From the NCBI GenBank assembly GCA_028564705.1, contig JAPXFQ010000189.1:1054001-1118000 (forward strand): DNA of 64,000 nucleotides, read 5' to 3'. Below, one piece after another: positions 44,090 to 56,614 of this stretch. Under the pieces are notes generated by a model, which had not been told where the DNA came from, did no database searches, and worked only from the letters and a program-made list of their open reading frames with translations. The position numbers and the translations under genes were made by a program. Numbering within the stretch: position 1 is the first letter of the stretch; every line of letters starts with the position of its first letter. The stretch comes from Apricaphanius iberus. Taxonomy: Eukaryota > Chordata > Actinopteri > Cyprinodontiformes > Aphaniidae.

Positions 44090-44700
44090 AACTATGGTGG
44101 CCTGGTGGTGCCAGGCTGTGTTCACATGGTGGAATTCAGATGGTAGAGGGCTGTGACTTATCCTTATGGTAGTGGGGGGTGCAATAAACAGTCTTTAAAC
44201 CCTCTGCCATTTTTGTATCTAGCTTCCTGACCGACCCCTAACACCACAGATTAGACCAGTTGCAAGTTTTAAGAATTTTATTGACAACAATAGATTGAGA
44301 TGGTGGCACCAGAGTGGCAGGACTGGGAAGTTGGACTGGAGGTGATGGAATGAACTGTAGAGAGAGATGAGGAGGTGAGACAGAGTTCTTTAAATAATGA
44401 TGGAGCAGAAATAATTTAGGTGAGAGTTACTTGGTAAATTGTGGTTATTTACACCAGGGTGGAAATACTAGGAGTTCAGGATGCCTGCAAGATCTTCTGG
44501 TGGAGTTTCTGTAGAGATTGGATGGAGGATTACCAGGAGCGAGATGGAGATTCTTAGGCCAGGCAGGCAGAGTTCGGTGGAGAGACTAGAGGATTAGACA
44601 GCAGGAGGCGACCAGACAAGGAACGAGCACCAAAGGCTTGAAAGCCGACAACAGTGGAGAGGGATCTGACTGGAAATAATGGCAGCTGTCAAACAACAAA
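44090..44700. repeat. Repeat-like GA-rich segment
   Basis: Contains CCAGGCTGTGTTCACATGGT (44111-44130, also at 38379-38398) and then a long purine-rich stretch with GGAGATGGA-type words (44330-44680). The composition and the shared 20-mer suggest a dispersed repeat, but I can name neither the class nor the ends. Confidence 0.35.
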
Positions 44701-45733
44701 TTGGTGCATTACTGCCAGACCAGAATGTCTCCAAAGGTTGCACTTGTCTCTCTAAAAATCTGCCGATGTATTTGCATCGACCCTGCTTTTGATAATTTTG
44801 CTCTTGGTTTTATCAAGCCAAGCTCTGATGTCTATTTTGGCATACAACCATATCAAAATATCTTCCTTACCGCCTCCAAAAGCCTACATTAATAGCCTAA
44901 AGCATCACTTGCTGGTTATCTTTTTTCAGTACATCGCATGGTTGCAATATAATCTACACTAGCATTGTGATCTATCTAGAACAGGCCTGAGACGTGAAAA
45001 AAATGGGCGGGTCCAACGTCATTAACGGGTCTGTATGGCAAGAAAGTGATATTATCAAGAACCTATTAAAATTCATAAAAAGATGAGAAGATAACAGGTC
45101 AGGGGAGCTGTGATTAATAAGAAAATTCTTAAATGCACAGCATAGGTGTCTCTTTATTTTGGGTTATTTGCAAACCTAAACATTACAAAGTAACTAGCCA
45201 AACCTGATAAAGGAATAGAATAAAAGAAAATAAAAATCCATTCCAACAACATTGATGATGAGAATTTTATCTTAACCAGAACATCCTGGAAGAAGATAAT
45301 TCAGTGATAATATTCTAAAAACTAAAAAGTGCACATATTCCTTTAAAAGAGTATTAAAAAAAAATTTTTAAGTAAAACTTAATTTTACCTTTTTATCTAC
45401 CCGAATCTTTTGGGAGTTTTATTGAAGGTTGAAGATTTACAAGTTAATTACATCTGGCTTTAGTGTGTAATCTAAAAATGTAAGAATTTTGCTTGTAAAA
45501 TGTCTGAAAATTGCTATTGTACATGGTTATTATTTTATATTGATAGGACTCCAGGAAGATTAGTAACCACTATGGTGTAAACTGATGGGGTTCCAAATAA
45601 ATAAACAAATACACTGTAGGTGCAGAAACAGTGAATGTGCAGTGAGTTATGGTGTGGGAAAAAAAGGAAAATATAACGGTCAGGTTAATGTCCATTAATG
45701 TATTCGTTACTATGAAGTGTGAATGTGAGCAGA
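44701..45733. other. No gene recognised
   Basis: AT-rich anonymous sequence with A/T runs (about 45356-45367). A 63-codon frame at 44701-44892 has no known domain. Confidence 0.5.
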
Positions 45734-45744
45734 GGAAATTTTTC

Positions 45745-45864
45745 ATCTATCCATTTTCTGAACCGCTTAATCCTCAAGGGGTCGCGGGGGGGCTGATGCC
45801 TATCTCCAGCTGTCAACGGGTGAGAGGCGGGGTACATCCGGGACAGGTCGCCAGTCCATCACAG
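45745..45864 (-). mobile_element. 120-bp SINE/LINE-tail element, copy 2
   Basis: Flanked by GGAAATTTTTC (45734-45744) and GGAAATTCTTC (45865-45875), a target duplication with one mismatch. It has the same length, orientation and sequence as the copy at 39866-39985, about 95% identical by eye, including the run of seven G in TCGCGGGGGGG. Its tail (minus strand) is ATGGATAG, shorter than in copy 1. The near identity and preserved duplications point to recent activity of this family. Confidence 0.85.
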
Positions 45865-45875
45865 GGAAATTCTTC

Positions 45876-46389
45876 GTTTTTCAGTAATTAATTTATGCTT
45901 AATCGGGTGCTGCAAGGTTAAGATATGCCTTTTACAGGCGGTAAAAATTGGGTGCAAAAACAGCTGACGCAAAAAGTTTCATGTTTGAAAAATCTCACTG
46001 CAATAGAATGCCTATTTCTTTTTTTCTCCTCCCAATATTTTGTGGCTTCTGACAGAGATGCCCATATTACATATTCATCAAGGGCAAAAGCACCAAATGG
46101 ATTGCACGCATCTTGCTGCAGGTTTAACAGTTGCAGTCTTCCAAATGCCTTATTAGTAAATCACCTGCTGCATTTTTTTGCGCCCTCTGTGAGGATTGTG
46201 CACATTTTAACAGGCACAATCCTTTGATGGATCAGGCCCCTTTGTGTATTACCTATGATTATTATTCACATTCATGTGTTGATACTGCTGAGAATCTTCA
46301 GTATTCTTCAAAGGGACTTCAGTTTGTATAAACATTATTGTATCCAAGTGACATGCCTTTATTTAAAACACAACATTGTCTGAAGTACA
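45876..46389. other. Unassigned, possibly repeat
   Basis: Contains ATTAGTAAATCACCTGCTGC and GATGGATCAGGCCCC, phrases that resemble edges of fish DNA-transposon remnants, but no inverted pair or duplication was found. Frames of 66-100 codons are not recognisable. Confidence 0.3.
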
Positions 46390-46830
46390 ATATACCTATG
46401 GCGAAGAACAGTGGTGATACTATCATGGCTTGGGGCAGATTTTCTTCAGAGAGAAGAGTGATGTTGTAGAAAGATGTGAACATTTCCAAATATGAATCAG
46501 CGTTGCTATAAAACCTTCAGGCTTCTGCTATAAATTTGAAGAAGAGGAAGTTATTCTTTCAGCAAAACAACGGTCCAAAGCATATATCTAAATCAACAAA
46601 ATAATGGCTTAGAATTTCTAATCTTCTTCTTTGGAATAATATTAAAGTTTTGCAATGGCCCTGACCAAGCCCAAATCTGAATATATTCGGAAATGTCTTG
46701 GGGGATCCAAAGGGAGCTGTGTACAGGAGATTCCCTCATGATAACACAGATAAGGAGTGTGTTTCACTCCATTCAGAAGCATGGGCCAAGTCAAGGTCAT
46801 GCAATGCTCATAAACTTCTGCCCAAACTAG
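46390..46830 (+). mobile_element. Tc1/mariner transposase fragment
   Basis: Plus-strand pieces in order: AKNSGDTIMAWGRFSSE (about 46402-46452; the KHGGGSVMAWGCFS block), LFFQQNNGPKHISKSTK (about 46551-46602; the FQQDNDPKHTSK block, with the catalytic aspartate replaced by asparagine) and IKVLQWP...PSPNLN (about 46642-46680; the VLEWPSQSPDLNPIEN block). Frame is kept over long parts with single stops. It covers the catalytic core of the enzyme without ends or N-terminal DNA-binding region. The D-to-N change in the second catalytic position alone would abolish activity. Confidence 0.8.
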
Positions 46831-48584
46831 CAGTAAGCTGAGCTGTTTTTCGCCGATAAAAGGCTAGTTTAGCACAAATCTTTTTATATCCTTTGATACT
46901 GATCCGCGCTCTCACTTGATGAGGGTGAATTCGTTGGCAAAGCTGTGAGGGTCGACTGAGGTTGACCTAGCAGGCTGTTGCTGAGAGGGGGACGTGATCC
47001 CACTCTCCTGGTTTCCTGGTCCTTGAGGATTGCAGTGAAGGTTCTCTGGAGAGGGCCTTCCAAGGACTGATGGATTGGTGGTTAAAGGGCACTTGACACT
47101 GTCTGTGGTTGAGGTATCGAAACTTCTGGTTGGCCTGAAGGTCATCCAAGAGGGTTTGCTATTGTGTCATTCCTTGCTTTTGGGAACTGATGGTCAGAGG
47201 GTCTGACAGGACTGTTACACACCAGATGATGGAGAAATCTGTGAGTCTACAGGTGATGACGTACCTGATGCGAACGTTGAGGAGGACACAGAGGGAGACT
47301 TGTGGCATGGACACTCTGGACCTCCCTTGTGCAGGATGGCTGAATTGGATTACAGGTGTATGACAATTACCTTTTATTCACTGATGATTAACATTAACTC
47401 ACTTTGTGAATTTGTTTTTTTCTGATGTGTTTATTCTGTGATTAATGCCTTGTGTTCCTTCATGTGAGCCTGGCTGTTCACTGAAATTCAGAGGGGCCTC
47501 AGGTGGAGCACAGAGCTAAGGGCCTGTTTTTCTTTTAGCTTTATTTTTTATTATTATTCAATTTTCCTTTTATTTTATTTTTTATCTTTTTTATGGTTCT
47601 CGTTTTTCTTCTTTTCCCTCTGTTATTTGTTTATTTTTTTCTTTCGTTTGGGTTTTCATTTTTGTTTAGTTTCATTTGGCAGTACTTCACTTGGTTGTTG
47701 AAATTTTACCATTTCGTTCCTTTGCTTAATTCCAGTGGGGTTGATTTCATTAGGATTCAGTTGAGTTCATTTTATTGTTTATTTTTTTCATATTTCTTTA
47801 TGAAAAGGGGGGAGTTTATAAAATTATAGGTTACAAAATAGTTGATTTTTGTGTGATTTGGTTTTTATAGCATAACTTTACCTGATTACCTGATATACAC
47901 CATTATAATTGGGTTTGAACTCTTATTATATTAACTTCTAAGATTTTGTTTTAACTTTTAAGTGGTTGTTGTGATGGATATCATTATCAATGTTGATTAC
48001 CACTGATCGTTTTTTTGTATAACCTCTTAAAGGGTCACTGTGGTGCTGAGCAAAGAGTGACTGATCTTGATTTTTAGGTTCACGCTGTGGATGCCTGACT
48101 CATTTAAGGGAAGAGTACATGTTTCAATTTATATTTAGAATTTTTTTATTTTTCTTGTGTACTGGATTGATACTGCCTAACATTGTGCCCCTTTTCTTTG
48201 TTTTGCAGTTAAGTTTATGCATCCTGACTAATGAGGAACTTAACAAGAGGACCACCTTTGGGGCTAGGGGCCGTCTCAAACTTTTTGCCTGCCGAGTCAT
48301 GAAAAGAAACAACAAATGACACGACCCTAGGATGGAGTTTTTTTATCTTAGGCCACCAGCAGGTTTTTTAGTTTGAGATGTTGTTTTGAGGTTCAGATAA
48401 TGTCATTAAGATGGATGCTTACATTAGATAATTTTGTTAGATATGATTCAATGTGACTTGTAAAATTTTTAGATTATTTGAACCACTTTTATTGTCTTTC
48501 TTTTTGAATGCTGCCCGTCTCTTAGGTTAGTTATTGTTGATTGTTGATTTACCTTTGTATTTTGATTTATCTTTGAGATTAGAT
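46831..48584. other. Unassigned; perhaps body of an LTR element
   Basis: 46910-47360 is GC-richer and reads in part as an acidic frame (GDDVPDANVEEDTEGDLW, about 47253-47306). From 47400 to 48200 the DNA is strikingly T-rich, giving a spurious Phe-rich frame (47593-47829). If the LTR proposed at 48600 is real, this would be the decayed internal part of that element, but I recognise no gag, pol or env motif and so leave it unassigned. Confidence 0.3.
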
Positions 48585-49025
48585 AAATGGGGAGGAGACT
48601 GTGATGGAGAAATGTATTATTATTATTAATCTGTTAGTATTATTAACACTAAGAGCAGAGGGTGTGAAAAACAGAAGATGCAGATGGGCCAGACAGCAGG
48701 TGTTGAGTTCACATGGGAACCCAGGGTACAGAAAACCATACTGCCTGAGATTATTGTTTCTTCTTAAATACTTCGTTTTGAGAGTTTCTCTTAATGTGTT
48801 ACGACTTAACCCAAGCTATTGCCATTGTTTTTGTATTTTGCCAAGATTCACTTACTCCCAGCTATAGAGCCAGGTGCCTTCATCCTGAGCAATTCCCACC
48901 CTGAGAGAAGAGTTTTGTCTTCAGAAAAGATAGATGCAAGGTTGCTGATCTTAATAAATATTTATTTTCATTTGAGCTAGGACGAGGCAGTATTCAGGAT
49001 TCGTTATGATGTGTACTGTCCTCCT
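48585..49025 (+). mobile_element. Possible polypurine tract and 3' LTR
   Basis: AAATGGGGAGGAGAC (48585-48599) is followed directly by TGTGATGGAGAAATG, as a polypurine tract is followed by the TG start of an LTR. About 350 bp downstream is AATAAA (about 48953-48958), and the sequence then fades near 49020. This is the layout of a 3' LTR of a gypsy/ERV-type element. No left-hand partner, primer-binding site or 4-6-bp duplication could be found, and no TATA box is convincing. Old and uncertain. Confidence 0.35.
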
Positions 49026-50269
49026 GTAAGATCAATTAAAATATAATTAAACCTCCAAGATAAAATGAATTAATCTCTCTCACCTCTTTATTTAAAATGC
49101 CTTTTTCCCACTACATCATAAAAATATTTTTTTTTAATTCCAATGAAATATTAGATTACAGGTAGAAATATTTATGGGACCACATTGATATCATTTTTCA
49201 TTTATCTCCCCCTTCACCCCAAAAGAGAGTTTGTTTTTTAAGTTAAGTTGTAGGCTATGTTGAAAATGATAGAGATAAAATGAAAATCTGAATCTTGCAT
49301 TTTTACATCACACCATGCTGCCGTTTTAGCAGAGTTGTGTAAGCTTTTCATATCTGCCATAAATCTTTAGAGATATGCAACTTACAGAAATGGACAAAAG
49401 CGTTACATGATTTTTTTGTTGTTGTTGTTTCTTACATAAGAGTGATTGTGCCAGGTATCTCATGCTGCTTTTATTTTTAACTTCAACTGATTTTGTTTTA
49501 AATAACTCTGACTGATGTCTGCTTGAACCTTTGAACGACGAAGACTCAGAGGGAAAAAAAGCCCCCTGCTGGACACATTATTCCTCTTTTTCTCTCCCTC
49601 TGTGTAATGTTCAGCCTTGCCTTCCTTTTTTTGTGTGTGTTTGTGTTTTTTTTCTCCCCGCTTCGAAGAGAGCGTCAGGTGGTGACAAAATTGTCCAGCC
49701 ACCCCAGAATAACCTCTGGTCACCTCTGATTTCCTCCATGCTGCAGCCTACCTCCAAGTCTATCATATCTTGGACTTTCCCCCGGCCCCTTCCCAGTCGC
49801 TCACAATCTGACAAGATGAGTTTGACCTCTAACCTTTTCAGTAGACAGCTCAATCAGCTTTTTATGGCAACTGTCATTGTAAAGAAAAGAGAAAGGAAAC
49901 AGCACAGGCCAAATCACGCGCAGAAAAAAACAACACATTGGCAGCCACTTTAGGTTTCAAACTGCCTTGAATCCACTGTGGGCCTTTGTATATCACTCAC
50001 TACTTGTGTTTATCCCTGTTCTTTATCACTGATCTATAATAATCCTGTTGCCTGTGCGGATCTCCCTTATCGCTTGTAGTAAAAATTCAAAAACTAAAGA
50101 GGCTGATCTGATTACGCAAGCATTTAAAATGGGAATAAGCTCTGATCCAAACCTGGCCAGAACCACCAGCAACGTTTGCTTCCCTTTATACTCTACCATC
50201 AATTTAAACTCCCGGAGATGAAAATGTTGGAAATACAAAGAAGGTAAAGATAAAACACACATACACAAG

Positions 50270-50318
<49 letters not shown>

Positions 50319-51985
50319 CCTGCAATGGTGTGTATGTGTGGGCTTCATACAACTCTAAAATTGCGTCATCAGCATAAAGATAACACTTTCCAAGTGCATG
50401 TGTGTGCATGTGTATTTTAGGCAAGGTGCCTGCCCTGGAGCTAGATAATGTGAACAGAAGCAGATGGGGAAACTTAAACGCACTCCCACTAGGGTACAGC
50501 AGAGCTGGCACAAAGTGAGAAGAGGTCTTAGAACATCTCCCAGCCCGAGTGGATGCCAGCACTCTCGCAAGCACTGAGACTGGATGACAAAGGGAGCGAG
50601 GAAGAGAGCAAGCGAGGAATAGAGAATCACACTGTTGTGTGTGTTTGCCTGTGTGTGTTGTGTGCAGTACCTTTTCCTTTTTGGTTCTCTTTGCATATTT
50701 ATTCTTCTACAAACGCGTCGGCCCAAAACTGTCCTTATGTTTTGTCTTTTTGCTGCAGTTCAACATTAGGCATCTCTGACTTTTGAAAAGTCGTCTATTA
50801 TTTATCTGAAATATTATAAAGACCAAAAATTGAAAAGAGGGAGTAAGGTGTACTGTGAAGTTATTATTTCACTGCATTTAATTTTCAATTGTGCTCTGAC
50901 TTGTAGCTCCCACTACTTATTTTTATTTTCAAGGTATGAGGTTGAGAAATATGTGAATAGGCCTGAGAGAAAAAATAGTATGAAGCACATCTGAGAATAT
51001 AGGTGATAAAGTCACTATCAATCAATAACACAGTACTTACCCAAAAGAAAATACAGATTGTAAAGTCTTTACCTTGAATGTTAAAGTAGAAATGCATTTG
51101 GTGATTTTGTTTAGGCACAGACATCAGGATAATGGAGACCTAACAGACAAAAACCCTACCAAAGGATAAAAAGCACACAGTCACCACAGTTGTGACAAAT
51201 TTCTTGTGACAGACATTTTAGTGCAGACTAGAATTCTGTATGTTCTAATTTCTGCTGTGGTTCTGAAAAGCATTATTAATTAGATGTGTATTAGATTTGG
51301 CATGATGTGGAGTGGCTGTGTAAAGCATATCCACAGATATTAATGAAGGGTGCTGAAAGTTTTACTTTTCTCCAAATCAAGAGTCTGTGTTTCATGTGTC
51401 AGGCCTTATTCACTTCCCATAAATCTTTAGAGCCTTTTAACAGTTACTTTAATCATGATGTCATGAGGCCCTAGGCGTCTTTTCAAGCTACTAATTCACA
51501 TGCAGCAAGTCAATACTACTTAAAAGACTTGTAAAATGCAGTAAAAATATTTTACAGCAAAAAAGTTTTAGATTTGGACATACAAATGTAATGTCATTTT
51601 AAGACAAAACATTTTAGCCACAACAATCTGGCTACCGACTTTGCTAAAGCCACTTTTCTTTGCCATAGCAGGAAACATTAAGAGTGAGGAGAATTACACC
51701 CTTTTCAACACCTCGCTTTCAAGATTTCCACCCACTTTTCTTGCATTGATGATCTTTGTTGAAAGTATGGGTGTTAATCCTTTTGTGATACTAACAAGTA
51801 AAAAAGCACCTACAGTATTTTACATATGGTCAGAAAGCTATTTCTTGCTGAAGCACTTTGATCTACTTGTAATGATTGTTTTTAGAGAGGTGAGTGTTTT
51901 AAAATAATCTCTGTCCAAACATTTGCTACTTAACTCTTCAAATTAGTTATTTTTCTGCATATATTCTCAGTCGTTGAGGACTGAA
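49026..51985. other. No gene recognised
   Basis: Anonymous. 49480-50020 is more complex than its flanks. A (TA)23 tract lies at 50270-50315 (separate entry). The 182-codon minus frame at 50026-50574 owes part of its length to that tract (Ile-Tyr repeats), has no known domain and overlaps another frame; I reject it. Confidence 0.45.
50270..50315. repeat. (TA)23 microsatellite
   Basis: Uninterrupted TA repeats of about 46 bp, inside anonymous sequence and not next to any repeat end that I recognise. Confidence 0.95.
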
Positions 51986-51989
51986 CTGG

Positions 51990-52600
51990 ACAAGAATACA
52001 CTGTCAGAAATAGGGGGATGGAAGAAGTACATTGCTGTGCCCCAAGATCAGAAATTTACATTAACACAGTCTAAGGACAAATATTGGCCCTCAGGGTAAC
52101 AATCTGTCCCTTTTTCGTCATCTGAAAAGTACGTACCTGTTCCTCAGAACTAAAAAATGCATTTTTGTACCATTTCTTTGATAGGGTACAATTTCTACAA
52201 TTCTTTTATCAAACATATTTTTACAAGGATTTTTCTGTGCTTTAAAATTGGTGAACTGATTTTTAGAATTATTTTGAGATATTTTGCTATGCCAGCATAA
52301 ATATGTGGATAAATTGGTAATGTTCTTAGTGTAATATGAACTCTTTTTTCAAGTGGGATTTTTTTGTTTGTTTTGGGTGACTATTGGCTACATTGTAGTG
52401 AGGTGATGTGTCAATCATGTCAAGTCAATAATGAAGGGCTGTCAAGGTAGGTAGCGCTGATAAAAGGTACAGACTATAGGGATACAAACACCTACCAACA
52501 GTTAAGGGTACAAAACGGTACCTTTGAGGATACCACCCTACTGACAAGGAATTGTACAACTAAAAGTACAATTCTGTACTTTAATATCTGAATTTGAAGT
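51990..52600. repeat. GGTAC-rich interspersed repeat
   Basis: Starts near ACACTGTCAGAAATAGGGGG and is marked by recurring GTAC words: GAAGTACATTGCTGTGCCCC, AGTACGTACCTGTTC, TTGTACCATTTC, AGGGTACAATTTC, then GGGTACAAAACGGTACC and AAGTACAATTCTGTAC near the right end. I know similar sequence as a teleost DNA repeat with internal GTACCTTT-type tandem words. The interior is AT-rich. No clean ends or duplication were found, so class and borders remain open. Confidence 0.45.
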
Positions 52601-55600
52601 GAATCTTTACACACAAGCACACAATTGATGAATGTTATCATCAATTCCTTTGTATAAAAAAGTATGGTATACAGTCTTAAAAGAATCATAAGGAAAGACC
52701 TTTGTTTGGTAAAATTTAATGATCAAAGATGAAAAAGTTTTTAACTAACAATGACACTACACTGAAATCCTCACTTGTTTGAAATATGGCAGTTATTTTA
52801 GTTTCCTTTGATATTTACATTTTTTTTATATTTACAGAATACCTAACATCTAAGAAAATATGTTCTTTTACACTAAAGGGCTGTGATTTTTTTTTCTTTC
52901 GTCTCTAACTTTTAAATGACAAACACAGAGATAAGTAAATCTGGCTTCATGTACAGCATGGCAAATGAAAAGCATGTGTTTTTAATCACATCATATTCCT
53001 TGTTGTTCCATGGAAGCTCCGTTTCTGTCAAAATAAAAATGCATAACTGAGAAAAACCACTCAAATTCGGCTTTTATGATGTGCATACCCAAGTGAATAG
53101 TTGGTTTGTTTTTAATACATTATAGCAAAACAACTATCATCATGTCAGTGACGTAAAAAAAAATCTAATTGACGTTTTTAGAGTTTTGCATATTTTGAAG
53201 TTTTAACGTCCTAAATCACCCTGAGTTTGCATGTTCAGCTGTTATGGCCCAATCTCTACTCAAGTGTTTAACTTTGCAAAGCATCTGAGTCACTTGGGAC
53301 CAATCTGTTAGGCTCATAAATCATCTCTGGCTCTCCACACAAGGGGTAAAGAGGAGGCCAATGAGTCATCTCACAATGAGATGCACATGTTGCTGCCTGC
53401 TGGGTGGGAGCTCGAAAGGTCAGAAGGGGGCTGTAGGTTAATAATGAGGTGAACTTGATCTTCTTAAGTCCCAGAGATGTATAAAAACTGTTTTCTCCCA
53501 ACAGAAGGGAAGAATAAAACAGATATCTTAAGGATATTAAACCAGAAATACGATGATGATTAAACTGACAAAGGTTCTGCACTGTTGGGTCAGAAAAGGT
53601 TTGTGAAATAACAGAGGTATTATTCTTCATGAAAATAACTTTGCTAAACAGAGTACAAGAATTCATTTTAAGGGAACAAATACTGTTATTAAAATATCTG
53701 TCAGCAATGTTGTGCTGGGAAACCTCACGTCCAACCTTCCAGATGTATATTACTTTGACACTTTATCCACTTAAACATTGCTGAAGACCACACTGATCCC
53801 TGTGGCCTCTTTAAGAAAGATAATTCTCCCTACCACAAAGCTATGAGTCAACTCAGCCTTCAGATTTTCCAAATAATATTCAGACAGACTATCTGTGGCA
53901 TGTGTCGGATAAAAAAGGTCCCATCAATCCAGGCCACACCACGCAAAATTTGGGACTTGAAGGATCTGTTGCTAATATCTTGTTGCCTAATACCACAAGC
54001 ACGCCTATTGCAGTTCAGTGGAGCAGATATTTCAAAAGGTCAGGCCCAGAAAACCTTTAAGGGAGAAACCACTAAGGCAATCTACATCAAATGTGCAAAC
54101 CATCTCTGCATCTCACTTAAAATAAATTGTTTTTGCATGGTGATGAGAATGTTTTGTGGTATCTATCTGGTAACTATCAAAAGGCAGAAGAAATAGATAA
54201 ACAGATTGAGTGAAAAACAAGGATTTAGGGTTCTGAGTTTCATCCTGGAGGCATTGGTGGATGGAGATAAAAGCAGGATATTTGCAGTTGTTCAGGATGA
54301 GGTAATTGAGACAGGCAGGTGAGTAAATGCTGACAGGTGAGTGTTGAGTGTACACTGGGATTCAGACAGTGACAGAGGATGACAGTGGGACAGGAGAGTT
54401 TTCAAGGTTAGTGCTGTATTTCTTCGAGTTGATCTCAGGTAATCATTTACAAACCATGAGAAACACACAGAGGAAAGTTGTGGTAGGTAACAGGAAAGCA
54501 TATCAGAGAATTCATAAAGAGGCTTGGGACTACCACTTCTTATATGCAAGGCTGCTGATTAGGAAACCTAAACCTGCAAATGTATCCTGTTCACTCAGAT
54601 CAGCTTTGTCACAAACGCCCCAACACCCAGAACCATGACAGGTAAAGCATAACTCTGAAAGACCCAGTGTTTCAATATTACATCTGTATTTCACATAAAA
54701 AATGTTCAAGTGTCAACTTATCTTCTGTTTTAATACCCAACATTAGAGCTTGAACCCTATTTTTCAATCTTTGAATGCGTTTAGATAGGAGCTTTGTATA
54801 TCAGTTCCCCCCACAGGGTCACAAATTACCACATGACATCAGCATTCATGAGCTTTCAAAAACATCAGATTATTAATTTTTTAATTTTTATTGATTGAAG
54901 AAAAGTGGATTCTTCAACACCTATCAATGCACTGCAGTGTATATTGAAGTAAAACATCACACGGGTAAGTACTCATACATGAATAATTAACCGTAATTGT
55001 TCCCAGCACTCTTTAAACCAAACTCAAGTTTATAGAGTCCTGGCAATTTTAAAAACAAACTGACACCCTTCAAATAAATAGTTATGCATTTTAATTTTTT
55101 GGGATATTTTAGCCCTCTTCATGTTGTCAGACAGGTTCAGTTTAAGTCATTTCTTAATTCTAAGAGTCAGGCAGTAATCTTTTTCTGGATAATTACATTT
55201 AATTCATGTTTAAATAGCATGGGGGAGATGGGGAATCAACTATGAGGAATAAGTTAATGTAAATAGATGTAGCTCAAATGAACAAAAGTTTTATTTTGTA
55301 TTTTAAAAGGTTATTTGTATTACATAAGATTTGATATGTAAGTGTGACATAAACCAAAAACCGAAGAAATATGTCAGGGGTTTTCATTTTGCCAATGAAA
55401 TTGGCAGAATGACAAAAAATGTATCTGCTGCTGGTGCTAGAGAAGCATTTGTCAGGGATTTTTCTCATCAAAAAAATCTTAAAGCTCTGTTTACTGCCTA
55501 AAGAAACCTCTTGTTAGGTATCTAAACAACAGCACGCCTTCTAATATGGTCCAAGTAAAGTCAAAATGAAAACAAGGAATATTAAGTTCAATCATCACTC

Positions 55601-56610
55601 ATCAGTTTAAACATAAGAAATTAGAAAAAACACAAGACCAGTTGTATCATATTTCATGTCGACATTGACCTAACCTTACATTGCAAGTTAATGTTTTTAT
55701 TTCTTCCCTTTTTTAACATGTTGATTGTTTCACATCCTGCACGTTTGGTAGTTGAACAGGAAACAGTACAGGTTTTCTCCACAGGGCAGAGTTTGGGTAA
55801 AGAAGATTACCTTTTGCAACTTCAAAGCGGCTCAGTTGTTTCAGCATCTGCTTTATGGGAAAAAACTGAAATGGCTTCTGTGCAAATATGTGCACAAACC
55901 TGTCAGTATTCTTCAAATGTTTCCTCTGCAGCTGTCAGTTTTATGATAACTTCTTAAAGATTTGAACTACTATAAGCTGCTGAGACTAACTGGATTATTT
56001 TTGGTGCATTTTTCAGGAGCAGTGCATGTCCTAGAGTCAGTGCATGTCCAAAAGTGATTGTGTCTGTGGCTAACTAATTGTATATGTTTGAGAAGTTTTT
56101 GGGTGCTTAAATTAAGCAAGGAAAACAATCAGAGGTCAAATCTCGTTTGAGATCTTGTGCGTTGAGAAGAGCTGAGGAGGAAATGTGTTCAAAAAGAACC
56201 TGTAAAACTACTGATGACATGACTGTTTTAAAAGAGGAGCAGGCTACCATTTTTGGAACCTGGGGCTTATTTATAGCATTTGTTACGTTTATTTTCTCAC
56301 CCAGAAAAGTTTGGTCCTACTTGAAGTTCTTCGGAAGGCCATTATCCACCACAAAACCCTTTAATTTCATCAATGTGTTTTTATAAATAACTAGCACTAT
56401 TCCTCAGTGAGTTTGGAGTGTCTCGGAGGTGCTTTGTGTTTGTCTTCTGGGGTCGCACCAAAATTTTCTTGGTGAGTAAATGGACATAATGCATGCTATG
56501 AACAAAGTCCAAGTTGAAAAACAAACAAACCAAAACAGCACTTCCCCTTTAAGAATTAGAATTGATGCAGTGCTATTTAATAGAATGGTCGACTAGGGAT
56601 GAAAAAAGCC
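52601..56610. other. Four kilobases without a recognised gene
   Basis: Mostly AT-rich. Frames of 85-132 codons (53268-53666 minus, 53843-54196 plus, 54348-54638 plus) overlap others and lack domains. 54230-54640 is purine-rich with CAGGCAGGTGAGTAAATG-type words and could be a diverged repeat. No RNA gene or repeat end was seen. Confidence 0.45.
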
Positions 56611-56614
56611 ATTA

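Noticed and set aside
50026..50574. 182-codon minus-strand frame
   Set aside because: Its middle is an Ile-Tyr repeat translated from the (TA)23 tract; the rest overlaps other frames and has no known domain.
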